A DNA stretch of 64,000 nt from Pelomonas margarita (GTDB lineage Bacteria > Pseudomonadota > Gammaproteobacteria > Burkholderiales > Burkholderiaceae_C), in contig NZ_JBIGHW010000009.1 of NCBI RefSeq assembly GCF_043555875.1, positions 124,001 through 188,000 of the forward strand, in the 5' to 3' direction. The position numbers and the translations under genes were made by a program. The stretch's first letter is position 1, and each line of letters opens with the position of its first letter. Below, in pieces: positions 41,318-48,363 of this stretch. A model generated the notes under the pieces. The model saw only the letters and a program-made list of their open reading frames with translations, had not been told where the DNA came from and ran no database searches.

Positions 41318-41390
41318 AAGCCGCACTAATGTATGGCGAAGAATATGAATGAAGCTTCTTGATTTAGGCCACGCTTCGGAGAATCCGCCG
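41318..41390. promoter_or_regulatory. Divergent control region of the regulator and exporter genes
   Basis: A 73-bp AT-richer gap between the LysR-type gene and its exporter. By analogy to ArgP-argO this should bind the regulator. It contains the direct repeat-like ATGTATGG and ATATGAATGAAG segments but no single clear dyad that I can defend. Confidence 0.45.
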
Positions 41391-42020
41391 ATGCCCGAGC
41401 CGCTCACCACGCCCGCCGTCGTTTTTGCGCAGGGCCTGGCCATGGGCGCCGGGCTGATCCTGGCCATTGGCGCGCAGAACGCGCTGGTGCTGCGGCAGGG
41501 CCTGAAGCAGGAGCATGTGGGCGCCGTCGTGGCCGTCTGCACACTGTCGGACTGGCTGCTGATCGCGCTGGGCGTGTTCGGCCTGGGAGCGCTGATTCAG
41601 GGCAGCCCGCTGCTCCTGGAGGCCTTCCGTTTCGGTGGCGCGGCCTTCCTGCTGGGCTACGCCGTGCTGGCCGCCAAGCGCGCCTGGCGACCGTCGTCGG
41701 GGCTCTCCGCCGCCGGCCAGGCCACGAGCCTGGGCGCGACGCTGTCGGCCGCATTCGCCTTCACCTACCTGAACCCGCACGTCTACCTGGACACCGTCGT
41801 ACTACTGGGCGGCCTGGGTGCGCGCCAGCCGCCGGAAATGCGCACGGCCTTCGCGGCGGGCGCCTGTGCCGCGTCGGCACTGTGGTTCAGCCTGCTGGGC
41901 TTCGGCGCAGCGGCCGCGGCACCGAAGCTGCAAAACGCCAACACCTGGCGGGTTCTCGATGCGCTGGTCGCTTTGCTGATGGCCGGCCTGGGTTTACAAC
42001 TCCTCCTGCAACCGCTCTAA
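41391..42020 (+). CDS. argO: LysE/ArgO-type basic amino-acid exporter
   Basis: Inner-membrane exporter of 209 residues, six predicted helices, LysE/ArgO branch: GLAMGAGLILAIGAQNALVLRQGLKQEHV (motif GAQNxxVLRQG) and FAFTYLNPHVYLDTVVLLGGLG. It exports arginine or lysine when these accumulate. ATG at 41391 is chosen over an in-frame ATG at 41349 because GGAG lies eight bases upstream and the family starts here. Divergent from its ArgP-type regulator and followed 13 bases later by dadA. Confidence 0.9.
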   Translation: MPEPLTTPAVVFAQGLAMGAGLILAIGAQNALVLRQGLKQEHVGAVVAVCTLSDWLLIALGVFGLGALIQGSPLLLEAFRFGGAAFLLGYAVLAAKRAWRPSSGLSAAGQATSLGATLSAAFAFTYLNPHVYLDTVVLLGGLGARQPPEMRTAFAAGACAASALWFSLLGFGAAAAAPKLQNANTWRVLDALVALLMAGLGLQLLLQPL

Positions 42021-42033
42021 GGGCCACCCGCTC

Positions 42034-43302
42034 ATGAAGATCGTTGTCCTCGGCGCCGGCATCATCGGCATCGCCACCGCCTGGTATCTGCTCGACGAGG
42101 GTCACGACGTCATCGTCGTCGACCGCCAGCGCGACGCCGCGCTGGAAACCAGCTTCGCCAACGGCGCCCAGATCTCGGTGAGCTTCTGCGAGCCATGGGC
42201 CAACGCAGGTGCGCCGTTCAAGGTGGCCAAGTGGCTGCTGCGCGACGACTCGCCGCTGCTGTTCCGCCCGCGGCTGGACCCCAACCAGTGGCGCTGGGGC
42301 CTGGCTTTCCTGACACAGTGCACAACAGCGGCCTTCGAGCGCAACGTGGAGCAGCTCGTGCAACTGGGCCGCTACTCGCACGAGTCGCTGAAGGACCTGG
42401 TGGCGAGCACCGGCATCGAGTACGACCGGCTGGAGCGCGGCATCCTGCACTTTTTCTCCACCCAGGCCGACTTCGACGCCGGCGCGGCGGGCGCCGAGAT
42501 CATGCGCCGTCACGGCGTGGACCGCCGCGTGCTGAACCGCGACGAGGTGCTGAAGGTGGAGCCCGCGCTGGCCACCTTCGGCTCGCAGGTAGCCGGTGGC
42601 ACGTTCACGCCCAGCGATGAGAGCGGCGATGCCAAGGTCTTCACGCAAAAGCTGGCGGCGCTGTGCGCGTCACGCGGTGCGCAGTTCCTGTACGAGCACG
42701 ACATCCTGGCGCTGCAGCGCGCCGGCGACGGCATAGAAGCCGTGCAGATCGCCGATGTGCGCAGCGGCGAGCGCAAGACCGTGAAGGCGGATGCCTTCGT
42801 CGCCGCGATGGGCTCGTACACGGCCGCGCTGGTGAGGCCGCTGGGCGAGCACCTGAACATCTACCCGGCCAAGGGCTACTCAGCCACGCTGCGGCTCAAG
42901 AAGCCCGAGGCCGCCAGCACCGTCAGCCTGCTGGACGACAGCCGCAAGATCGCGATCTCGCGGCTGGGCGACCACATCCGCATCGCCGGCACGGCCGAGC
43001 TGTCGGGCTTCGACCTGAACCTGGACTCGCCCACGGCGCGCGTGCGCTGCGCGGCGCTGGTGCGGCGCTACGAGGAGCTGTTCCCCGGCGTGGCGGACAC
43101 GAGCGAGCCCAACTACTGGACCGGCCTGCGGCCCAGCACGCCCACCAACATTCCGTACATCGGCCGCAGCAAGCGGGCTCGTAACCTGTGGCTGAACGCC
43201 GGCCACGGCACGCTGGGCTGGACGCATGGCGCCGGCTCGGGCCGAGCGATGGCAGAGCTCATCGCCGGCCGCAAGCCGGACCTGCAGTTCGGCTTTTACT
43301 GA
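42034..43302 (+). CDS. dadA: D-amino acid dehydrogenase DadA
   Basis: Membrane-associated FAD enzyme that oxidises D-amino acids to 2-oxo acids plus ammonia. 422 residues: FAD-binding VVLGAGIIGIATAWYLLDEGHDV at the N-terminus (GxGxxG), the DadA block SFANGAQISVSFCEPWANAGAP, and a C-terminal NYWTGLRPSTPTNIPYIGRSK followed by LNAGHGTLGWTHGAGSGRA. All are specific for DadA. Cotranscription with the ArgO-type exporter looks likely from the short gap. Normally dadA is near alr (dadX) or lrp; here it is next to the lysine/arginine exporter, suggesting joint handling of amino-acid excess, or D-amino acids from peptidoglycan (inference). Confidence 0.95.
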   Translation: MKIVVLGAGIIGIATAWYLLDEGHDVIVVDRQRDAALETSFANGAQISVSFCEPWANAGAPFKVAKWLLRDDSPLLFRPRLDPNQWRWGLAFLTQCTTAAFERNVEQLVQLGRYSHESLKDLVASTGIEYDRLERGILHFFSTQADFDAGAAGAEIMRRHGVDRRVLNRDEVLKVEPALATFGSQVAGGTFTPSDESGDAKVFTQKLAALCASRGAQFLYEHDILALQRAGDGIEAVQIADVRSGERKTVKADAFVAAMGSYTAALVRPLGEHLNIYPAKGYSATLRLKKPEAASTVSLLDDSRKIAISRLGDHIRIAGTAELSGFDLNLDSPTARVRCAALVRRYEELFPGVADTSEPNYWTGLRPSTPTNIPYIGRSKRARNLWLNAGHGTLGWTHGAGSGRAMAELIAGRKPDLQFGFY

Positions 43303-43303
43303 C

Positions 43304-43324
43304 GCCCCGGCTCGCGGCCGGGGC
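43304..43324. terminator. Bidirectional hairpin between dadA and the PrsT gene
   Basis: GCCCCGGC-TCGCG-GCCGGGGC, a perfect 8-bp stem right after the dadA stop and nine bases before the convergent PrsT stop. There is no T-run on either side, so it is probably an inefficient or Rho-assisted terminator. Confidence 0.5.
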
Positions 43325-43333
43325 GCCGCCGCG

Positions 43334-46123
43334 TCAGAGCGTCTTCAACAGCGCCTCGACCTCGGCCTGCTGCGGGAACTTCTTGCCCAGCTGGGCCAGC
43401 ACCTCCAGCTCCGTGCGCGCCTTGGCCTTGTCGCCCGACAGGATGAGGATCTGCGCCAGGTTGAGCTTGTAGCTGGGCTGGTCGGGCTGGTCGGAGACCA
43501 GCGCGCGCTGCACCGTGAGCGCCTTGCTGAACTGCTTCTCGTTGGCCAGCACGGTGGCGTAGGTGTCGCGCAGCGCGCCGTCATCGGGACGCAGCTTCAG
43601 GCCGCGCTCGGCCAGCTCCAGCGCGCCGGCCTTGCCGGCCTTGCTGCGCAGCCAGGCCACGTTGTTGATCAGCGGCACCACGTCCGGGTAGCGCGCCAAC
43701 AGCGCTTCGTAGCGCGTCAGCGCGCCGTCGAAATCGCCACGCGCCAGCGTCACGTCGGCCGCCGCCGTAGCGAAGGCGTTGTCCTGCGGGTGGCTGGCCT
43801 GCCACTGCTTCTCGAAAGCCAGCGCCTCATCGCGCTTGCCGCTGGTCAGCAACACGGCGAACAGACGCGGTGCGGCATCTGCCGGGTCGGCCAGGGCCGT
43901 GGCCTTGCGCAGCAGCGCGATCGCGGCATCCGGGCGCTTGCGGCCGAGCTCGATGTCGGCCTCCGCCACCAGCGCGAAGGCCTCCTGCGGCAGCCGCTTC
44001 TGGCGCTCGCGCAGCGCCGCCTGCGCCTCGTCCGTGCGGCCCTGCCGCATCGCCAGCTGGATCAGCAGGCGCTGCGCCATGACGGAGCCCGGCTGGGCCT
44101 CCAGCGCGCGCTTGACCTCGCGCTCGGCCCCCGCGTAGTCCTTGTCGACGAAGCGCAGCTGGGCCAGCCCCAGCCAGCCGTAGGCGCGCGCCGGCGCCAG
44201 CGACGTGAGGCGCGAGTAGGTCTTGGCGGCCTGCACCCGGTCGCCCGAGGCCAGCTGCGTGCGGGCCAGGCGCTCCAGCAGGTCGGGGTTCAGCGGCTGG
44301 GCGGCCGAGGCCTCCTGCGCGGCCTGCGCGGCGGCAGCCACATTGCCCAGGCGCAGCTGGTGATCGATCAGCGCCATCCGCAGCGCCGCCTCGTTGGGCT
44401 CGTCGCGCACAGCCACCTTGAGCACCTCGGTGACGCGCTCGGACGCCGCGCCGGTCTGCAGCAGCAGCTCGGCCAGCGCCAGGCGTGCCTGCGGCACGCG
44501 CGGCTGGCTGGCGACGAAGGCCTCCAGCCGCTTGACGGCCGCGTCATTGCGCTTGGCGTGCAGGTCGATGGCCACCAGGCCCAGCGCCGCCGGCAGGTAG
44601 CCGGCATCGGCCTTCAGCGCCGCATCGAACGCGGCCTGCGCGGCCGCCATGTCCTTGCGCACCAGCTGGATGCGGCCGCGCAGCGCGTCGGGCACCGGGC
44701 TGTCCTTCATCTTGGGCGCCAGCTTGTCCAGCGCGGTCAGCGCGCCGGCCAGGTCCTGGCGGCGCATCAGCGCGTTGACCACCATCAGGTCGTAGTTGCT
44801 GCCACTGTCCTTGGCGGCCAGCTCGCGCAGCTGGGCCAGCGCGGCATCGGCCTTGGCGCGGCCGGTGCCGCCGGGCGCGGCGGATTCGCGCACGATGGCC
44901 GTCAGCGCCAGCGCGGCCTGCGTCTTGGCGTCGTCGGGGCGCAGCCGGACCGCAGCGCCGAAGGCCTGGTCCGCCGCGTCGAAGTTGCCCTGCATCAGCT
45001 GCGCCTTGCCGGCCAGCAACAGGGTCTCGGCATCGGCCTTGCCCGTTTCCAGCACGGGGCGCAGCGTCTCCAGCGTCTTGGCCGGTGCGCGGCGCTGCAG
45101 CTGCAGGCTGGCGTACTGGCGGCGCAGGCCGGTGTCCTCGGGGGCCAGCTTGAGCGACTGGTTCAGCAGGTTCTCGGCGTCCGCCAGTTCGCCCAGCTGC
45201 TGGTGCGCGCCCGCTGCCAGCCGCAGCAGCGGCAGGTAGTTGGGCATGAGCTTGAGCAGCGGCAGCGCCAGCTCGCGGGCCTTGGCGGCGTCGTTCTTGG
45301 CCAGCGCCAGCTGCGCCTGCAGGAAGCGGCCCTGCGGCTTCTTGGCCATCGCGGCGGGCATGCTGTCGATGAGCTTGGCCGCGTCGTCCAGCTTCTGCTG
45401 GTTGAAGGCCAGGCGCACCAGCAGCGCACGGGCGTCGTAGTTGTTGGCGTCCAGCTCCAGCACGCGGGCGAGCAGCGGCTGGGCCTCGTCGATCTTGCCG
45501 CGCACCAGCAGCACCTCGGCCTTGAGCTGCAAGGCCTTGACGGACTTGGGCGCGCGGAACAGCAGCTCGTCCAGCGCAGCCAGCGCCTCGTCCACGAAAC
45601 CGCCGGCCAGCTTGGTGCGGGCGCCAACGACGACCGCGCCCTCGTCCTCCGGCGTGGCCTGCAGCGCACGCACGGCAGTGGCCTTGGCCTCGGTCAGGTT
45701 GCCCTGCGCCAGATAGGCCATGGACAGCTGCTGCAGCAGCACCGACATGGCCTTGGGGTCGGCCAGGCTCTGGTCCCCGTAATCGGCGATGAGCTTGCGC
45801 GACTGGCCCGACTGCAGCAGCGTCTGCGCCAGCAGCGGCAGCACCTGGTCGCGCGGGGCGCCCAGCTCCTCGGCGCGGCGCAGCTCGATCTCGGCCCCCG
45901 CCATGTCGCCGGCCTCCAGCAGGGCCTGGCCCAGCAGCAGGCGGCCGCTGGCGCTCTCGGCGTTCTTCTGCAGCAGGTTCTTCAGCTCGATGATGGCGCC
46001 GGCGGTGTCCTTCTGCGCCATGAGCTTCTGCGCGGAACTCAGCAACTCCTGTTCGGAACGCTGTTGAGTGCAGGCGGCCAGCGCGGCAGCCAGCAGGAGA
46101 GGGGCAAGCAAGCGGGTCTTCAT
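43334..46123 (-). CDS. prsT: PEP-CTERM system TPR-repeat lipoprotein PrsT
   Basis: 929-residue outer-membrane-type lipoprotein (MKTRLLAPLLLAAALAAC, lipobox LAAC, preceded by GGAGAA) made almost wholly of TPR repeats. Its start (ACTQQRSEQELLSSAQKLMAQKDTAGAIIELKNLLQKN), length and composition match PrsT, which accompanies exosortase/PEP-CTERM exopolysaccharide clusters and probably helps EPS assembly or export. No other genes of such a cluster (exosortase, EpsI, FemAB, PEP-CTERM proteins) are next to it here, so it is an isolated copy. This implies the organism has the rest elsewhere (inference). Confidence 0.9.
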   Translation of the reverse strand: MKTRLLAPLLLAAALAACTQQRSEQELLSSAQKLMAQKDTAGAIIELKNLLQKNAESASGRLLLGQALLEAGDMAGAEIELRRAEELGAPRDQVLPLLAQTLLQSGQSRKLIADYGDQSLADPKAMSVLLQQLSMAYLAQGNLTEAKATAVRALQATPEDEGAVVVGARTKLAGGFVDEALAALDELLFRAPKSVKALQLKAEVLLVRGKIDEAQPLLARVLELDANNYDARALLVRLAFNQQKLDDAAKLIDSMPAAMAKKPQGRFLQAQLALAKNDAAKARELALPLLKLMPNYLPLLRLAAGAHQQLGELADAENLLNQSLKLAPEDTGLRRQYASLQLQRRAPAKTLETLRPVLETGKADAETLLLAGKAQLMQGNFDAADQAFGAAVRLRPDDAKTQAALALTAIVRESAAPGGTGRAKADAALAQLRELAAKDSGSNYDLMVVNALMRRQDLAGALTALDKLAPKMKDSPVPDALRGRIQLVRKDMAAAQAAFDAALKADAGYLPAALGLVAIDLHAKRNDAAVKRLEAFVASQPRVPQARLALAELLLQTGAASERVTEVLKVAVRDEPNEAALRMALIDHQLRLGNVAAAAQAAQEASAAQPLNPDLLERLARTQLASGDRVQAAKTYSRLTSLAPARAYGWLGLAQLRFVDKDYAGAEREVKRALEAQPGSVMAQRLLIQLAMRQGRTDEAQAALRERQKRLPQEAFALVAEADIELGRKRPDAAIALLRKATALADPADAAPRLFAVLLTSGKRDEALAFEKQWQASHPQDNAFATAAADVTLARGDFDGALTRYEALLARYPDVVPLINNVAWLRSKAGKAGALELAERGLKLRPDDGALRDTYATVLANEKQFSKALTVQRALVSDQPDQPSYKLNLAQILILSGDKAKARTELEVLAQLGKKFPQQAEVEALLKTL

Positions 46124-46157
46124 CGGTTCTCCGGCAACGGGCGCGCGATTGTGTTCC

Positions 46158-46163
46158 TAGAAT
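46158..46163 (+). promoter_or_regulatory. Possible -10 box (TAGAAT) for the Hsp70-family gene
   Basis: TAGAAT-CCGCGCC, 43 bases before ATG 46207. No convincing -35 lies at the standard distance. Confidence 0.3.
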
Positions 46164-46206
46164 CCGCGCCCCCTGTCAGGACTGGCCCCAAGGCCGGTAA
46201 TACGCC

Positions 46207-47496
46207 ATGAGTGCCGCCCCACCTTTTTGCGCCATCGACTTCGGCACGTCCAACTCCGCCGTGGCCATCCCCAGCGCCGACGCCGCCATGCGCCTCATCG
46301 AGCTGGAGCCCGGCCAGCGCACCATGCCCACGGCCGTCTTCTACTTTGCCGAGGGCCCGCACGACGTCGACGGCCCGCCGCGCGCCTTCGGCCGCGCCGC
46401 CGTCGCGGCCTATGTGGAAGGCCACGACGGGCGCCTCATGCGCTCGATGAAGAGCATCCTCGGCTCCGCGCTGATCGAGCAGACCACCGACGTCGGCGGC
46501 GGCCGCGGGGCCAAGTACGCCGACATCGTCTCGGGCTACCTGAAGCGCCTGCGCCGGCTGGCCGGCGAGCCCGAGCGCGTGGTGCTGGGCCGACCGGTGT
46601 TCTTCGTCGACGGCGAGCCCGAGCGCGACGCCACCGCGCAAGCCCAGCTCGAAGCCTGTGCCCGCGCCGTGGGCTTCACCGACGTGCATTTCCAGTACGA
46701 GCCCATCGCGGCCGCGTTCGACTTCGAGCAGCAGGCCATCCGCGAGGGCCGGGGCGAACAGATCGTGCTGGTGGCCGACATCGGCGGCGGCACCAGCGAC
46801 TTCTCCATCGTGCGCGTGGGCCCCGAGCGCGTACAGCGCCTGGCGCGGCGTGACGACATCCTGGCCAGCCACGGCGTGCACATCGCCGGCACGGACTTCG
46901 ACCGCCACATCGAGCTGGCCGGCCTGCTGCCCGAGTTCGGCTACCGCGCCACGGGCCCCAGCGGCCGCGAAGTCCCCAGCGGCATCTACTTCGACCTGGC
47001 CACCTGGCACCTCATCAACACCTGCTACGCGCCGCTGCGTGTGGCCGAGTGGCGCGGCATGAAGAGCTGGTTCAACGACCTGCGCCAGCACGCCCGGCTG
47101 ATGACGGTGCTGGAAGAGCGCCTGGGCCACGAACTGGCCGCGCGCGCCGAGGGCGCCAAGATCGCCGTCTCCGGCGGCGCCGACACGACGGTGGACCTGG
47201 GCCTGGTGGAGCGCGGCCTGGTGCTGCCGCTCAGCGAGAAGACGGCCGTGGACGCGCTGCGCGCCGACCTGGACCGCATCATCGCCACCGCCCACGAAAC
47301 CGTCGCGCTGGCCGGCCTTCGGCCCGAGCAGGTCGACGCGCTTTACTTCACCGGCGGCTCCACCGGCCTGCGGCTGCTGGTGGACGGCATGGCGGCCGGC
47401 TTCCCCGGCGCCGCGCGCGTCACCGGCGACCGGTTTGCTTCGGTCGCGACCGGCCTGGGCCTGCACGCCCAGCGCCTGTTTGCGGCGCCTCGCTGA
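46207..47496 (+). CDS. Hsp70-family (YegD-like) ATPase
   Basis: 429-residue protein with the Hsp70/actin-like nucleotide-binding fold but no substrate-binding domain: phosphate-1 loop CAIDFGTSNSAVAI, phosphate-2 VADIGGGTSDFSIV, and adenosine motif YFTGGSTGLRLLV. E. coli YegD is an orphan Hsp70 homolog with the same size and architecture, function unknown. No DnaJ or GrpE is nearby. Its last 77 bases overlap, on the opposite strand, the end of the UPF0149 gene. Confidence 0.9.
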   Translation: MSAAPPFCAIDFGTSNSAVAIPSADAAMRLIELEPGQRTMPTAVFYFAEGPHDVDGPPRAFGRAAVAAYVEGHDGRLMRSMKSILGSALIEQTTDVGGGRGAKYADIVSGYLKRLRRLAGEPERVVLGRPVFFVDGEPERDATAQAQLEACARAVGFTDVHFQYEPIAAAFDFEQQAIREGRGEQIVLVADIGGGTSDFSIVRVGPERVQRLARRDDILASHGVHIAGTDFDRHIELAGLLPEFGYRATGPSGREVPSGIYFDLATWHLINTCYAPLRVAEWRGMKSWFNDLRQHARLMTVLEERLGHELAARAEGAKIAVSGGADTTVDLGLVERGLVLPLSEKTAVDALRADLDRIIATAHETVALAGLRPEQVDALYFTGGSTGLRLLVDGMAAGFPGAARVTGDRFASVATGLGLHAQRLFAAPR

Positions 47497-48139
47497 CGCC
47501 GCCGCGGCCGGTACCGTCCGGCCGGGCACGCCCGCCCTGGGCGCGGCCCGGCGGCGCCCGCAGCGGCCTGGACACGTCCGCCAGCATCAGCACCGCACTG
47601 ACGAGGCCCTCCACCGCCTCTTCCAGGTCGGCCGGCGGCTCCAGCGACTCGATCTCCTCCAACAGCGCGTCGGCGTCTTCCAGGTCGTCCGGGTCCAGGT
47701 GCAGGTAGATGGCCGCCAGCGGCTCCAGCAGCGGTTCCTCGGGCAGGCGCATCAGCGCCGGGTGCGCGTCCAGCGCGTGCGCGAAGCCGGCCACCCAGGG
47801 CAGCAGGGTTTCGCTGGGCTCGGCCTCATCGTCGAGTTCGAAGATCCAGGGGTCGAACCACTGCCGGCCGGCAATCGCGACGTTCAGTTCCTTGTGGCGG
47901 CGCCGCAGCAGCGCCATCAGCTCGTCGTCGACCCGGGCCGGCGTCGGCCGACCCTCGGCGTCCAGCAGCGGCGGCAGCCAGGCGGCCAGCGGCACGGCCT
48001 CGGGCTGCAGCAGCACGCCGCACAGATAGCCGTCGACCATGCTGACGTCCAGCGGCTCCAGCGGCGCGGGCAGCGCATCCAGCAGCGCCTGCAGGCGATC
48101 CAGGTCGGCTTCGGAGAGGGTGTCGGCGGTGGGTTTCAT
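47420..48139 (-). CDS. UPF0149/YecA-like protein with low-complexity C-terminal extension
   Basis: 239-residue soluble protein of the UPF0149 (YgfB/YecA) group: LSEADLDRLQALLDALPAPLEPLDVSMVDGYLCGVLL at the start, then QWFDPWIFELDDE, HALDAHPALM and a Glu-rich EEIESLEPPADLEEAVEGLVSAVLMLADVSRP end. After about residue 190 comes a 48-residue Gly/Arg/Pro-rich tail (PPGRAQGGRARPDGTGRGG...) that is encoded antisense to the end of the Hsp70 gene; the YecA zinc (SEC-C) end is absent. ATG 48139 has a GATAAT -10 box only six bases away, suggesting a leaderless mRNA. Confidence 0.8.
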   Translation of the reverse strand: MKPTADTLSEADLDRLQALLDALPAPLEPLDVSMVDGYLCGVLLQPEAVPLAAWLPPLLDAEGRPTPARVDDELMALLRRRHKELNVAIAGRQWFDPWIFELDDEAEPSETLLPWVAGFAHALDAHPALMRLPEEPLLEPLAAIYLHLDPDDLEDADALLEEIESLEPPADLEEAVEGLVSAVLMLADVSRPLRAPPGRAQGGRARPDGTGRGGVSEAPQTGAGRAGPGRSRPKQTGRR

Positions 48140-48140
48140 C

Positions 48141-48154
48141 GTCGAATTATCGAC
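48141..48154. promoter_or_regulatory. Inverted repeat GTCGA-ATTA-TCGAC with embedded -10 box
   Basis: This dyad starts two bases upstream of the UPF0149 start codon (48139). On the minus strand it contains GATAAT (48151-48146), a good -10 match six bases before the ATG. A repressor binding the dyad would block the promoter. Confidence 0.45.
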
Positions 48155-48173
48155 AGCGCGGCGTGAATAGTGC

Positions 48174-48275
48174 CTGCCCGCACACAGGGCAGCCCCCTAC
48201 AGTGGACCTTCCCAACGACGCCCTCCCCTCGAGGGCTTGCAGACCCGGCAGCATGGCTGACCGGGTCTTTTTTTG
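48174..48275 (+). ncRNA. Candidate small RNA with three hairpins and intrinsic terminator
   Basis: Three hairpins in a row: CTGCCC/GGGCAG (48174-48192), GCCCTC/GAGGGC (48220-48236), and a strong terminator GACCCGG/CCGGGTC (48242-48267; inner CAGC/GCTG pairing) followed by seven Ts (48268-48274). It lies between the divergent UPF0149 gene and the MHYT-GGDEF-EAL gene, about 90 bases before the latter. No coding gene upstream on this strand needs the terminator, so an independent RNA or an attenuator in the leader of the MHYT gene is likely. It does not carry the 4.5S/SRP RNA apical motif and lacks 6S features. Promoter not identified. Confidence 0.5.
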
Positions 48276-48363
48276 TGCCGGAACAGGGCCGGCCGTGAAG
48301 GCTGCCGCACCGTTGCCCTGGCGCCGGCGCGCCAGGCTTGCGCTCCGCTTGCATACTGAATTG

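Noticed and set aside
43226..46210. A 994-codon + strand frame opposite the PrsT gene
   Set aside because: Composition is Arg/Gln/Leu low complexity and antisense to a clear TPR lipoprotein with its own ribosome site.
48174..48275. 4.5S (SRP) RNA or 6S RNA
   Set aside because: The conserved SRP apical loop (GGAAGCAGC type) is missing, and the long open-bubble helix of 6S RNA cannot be drawn.
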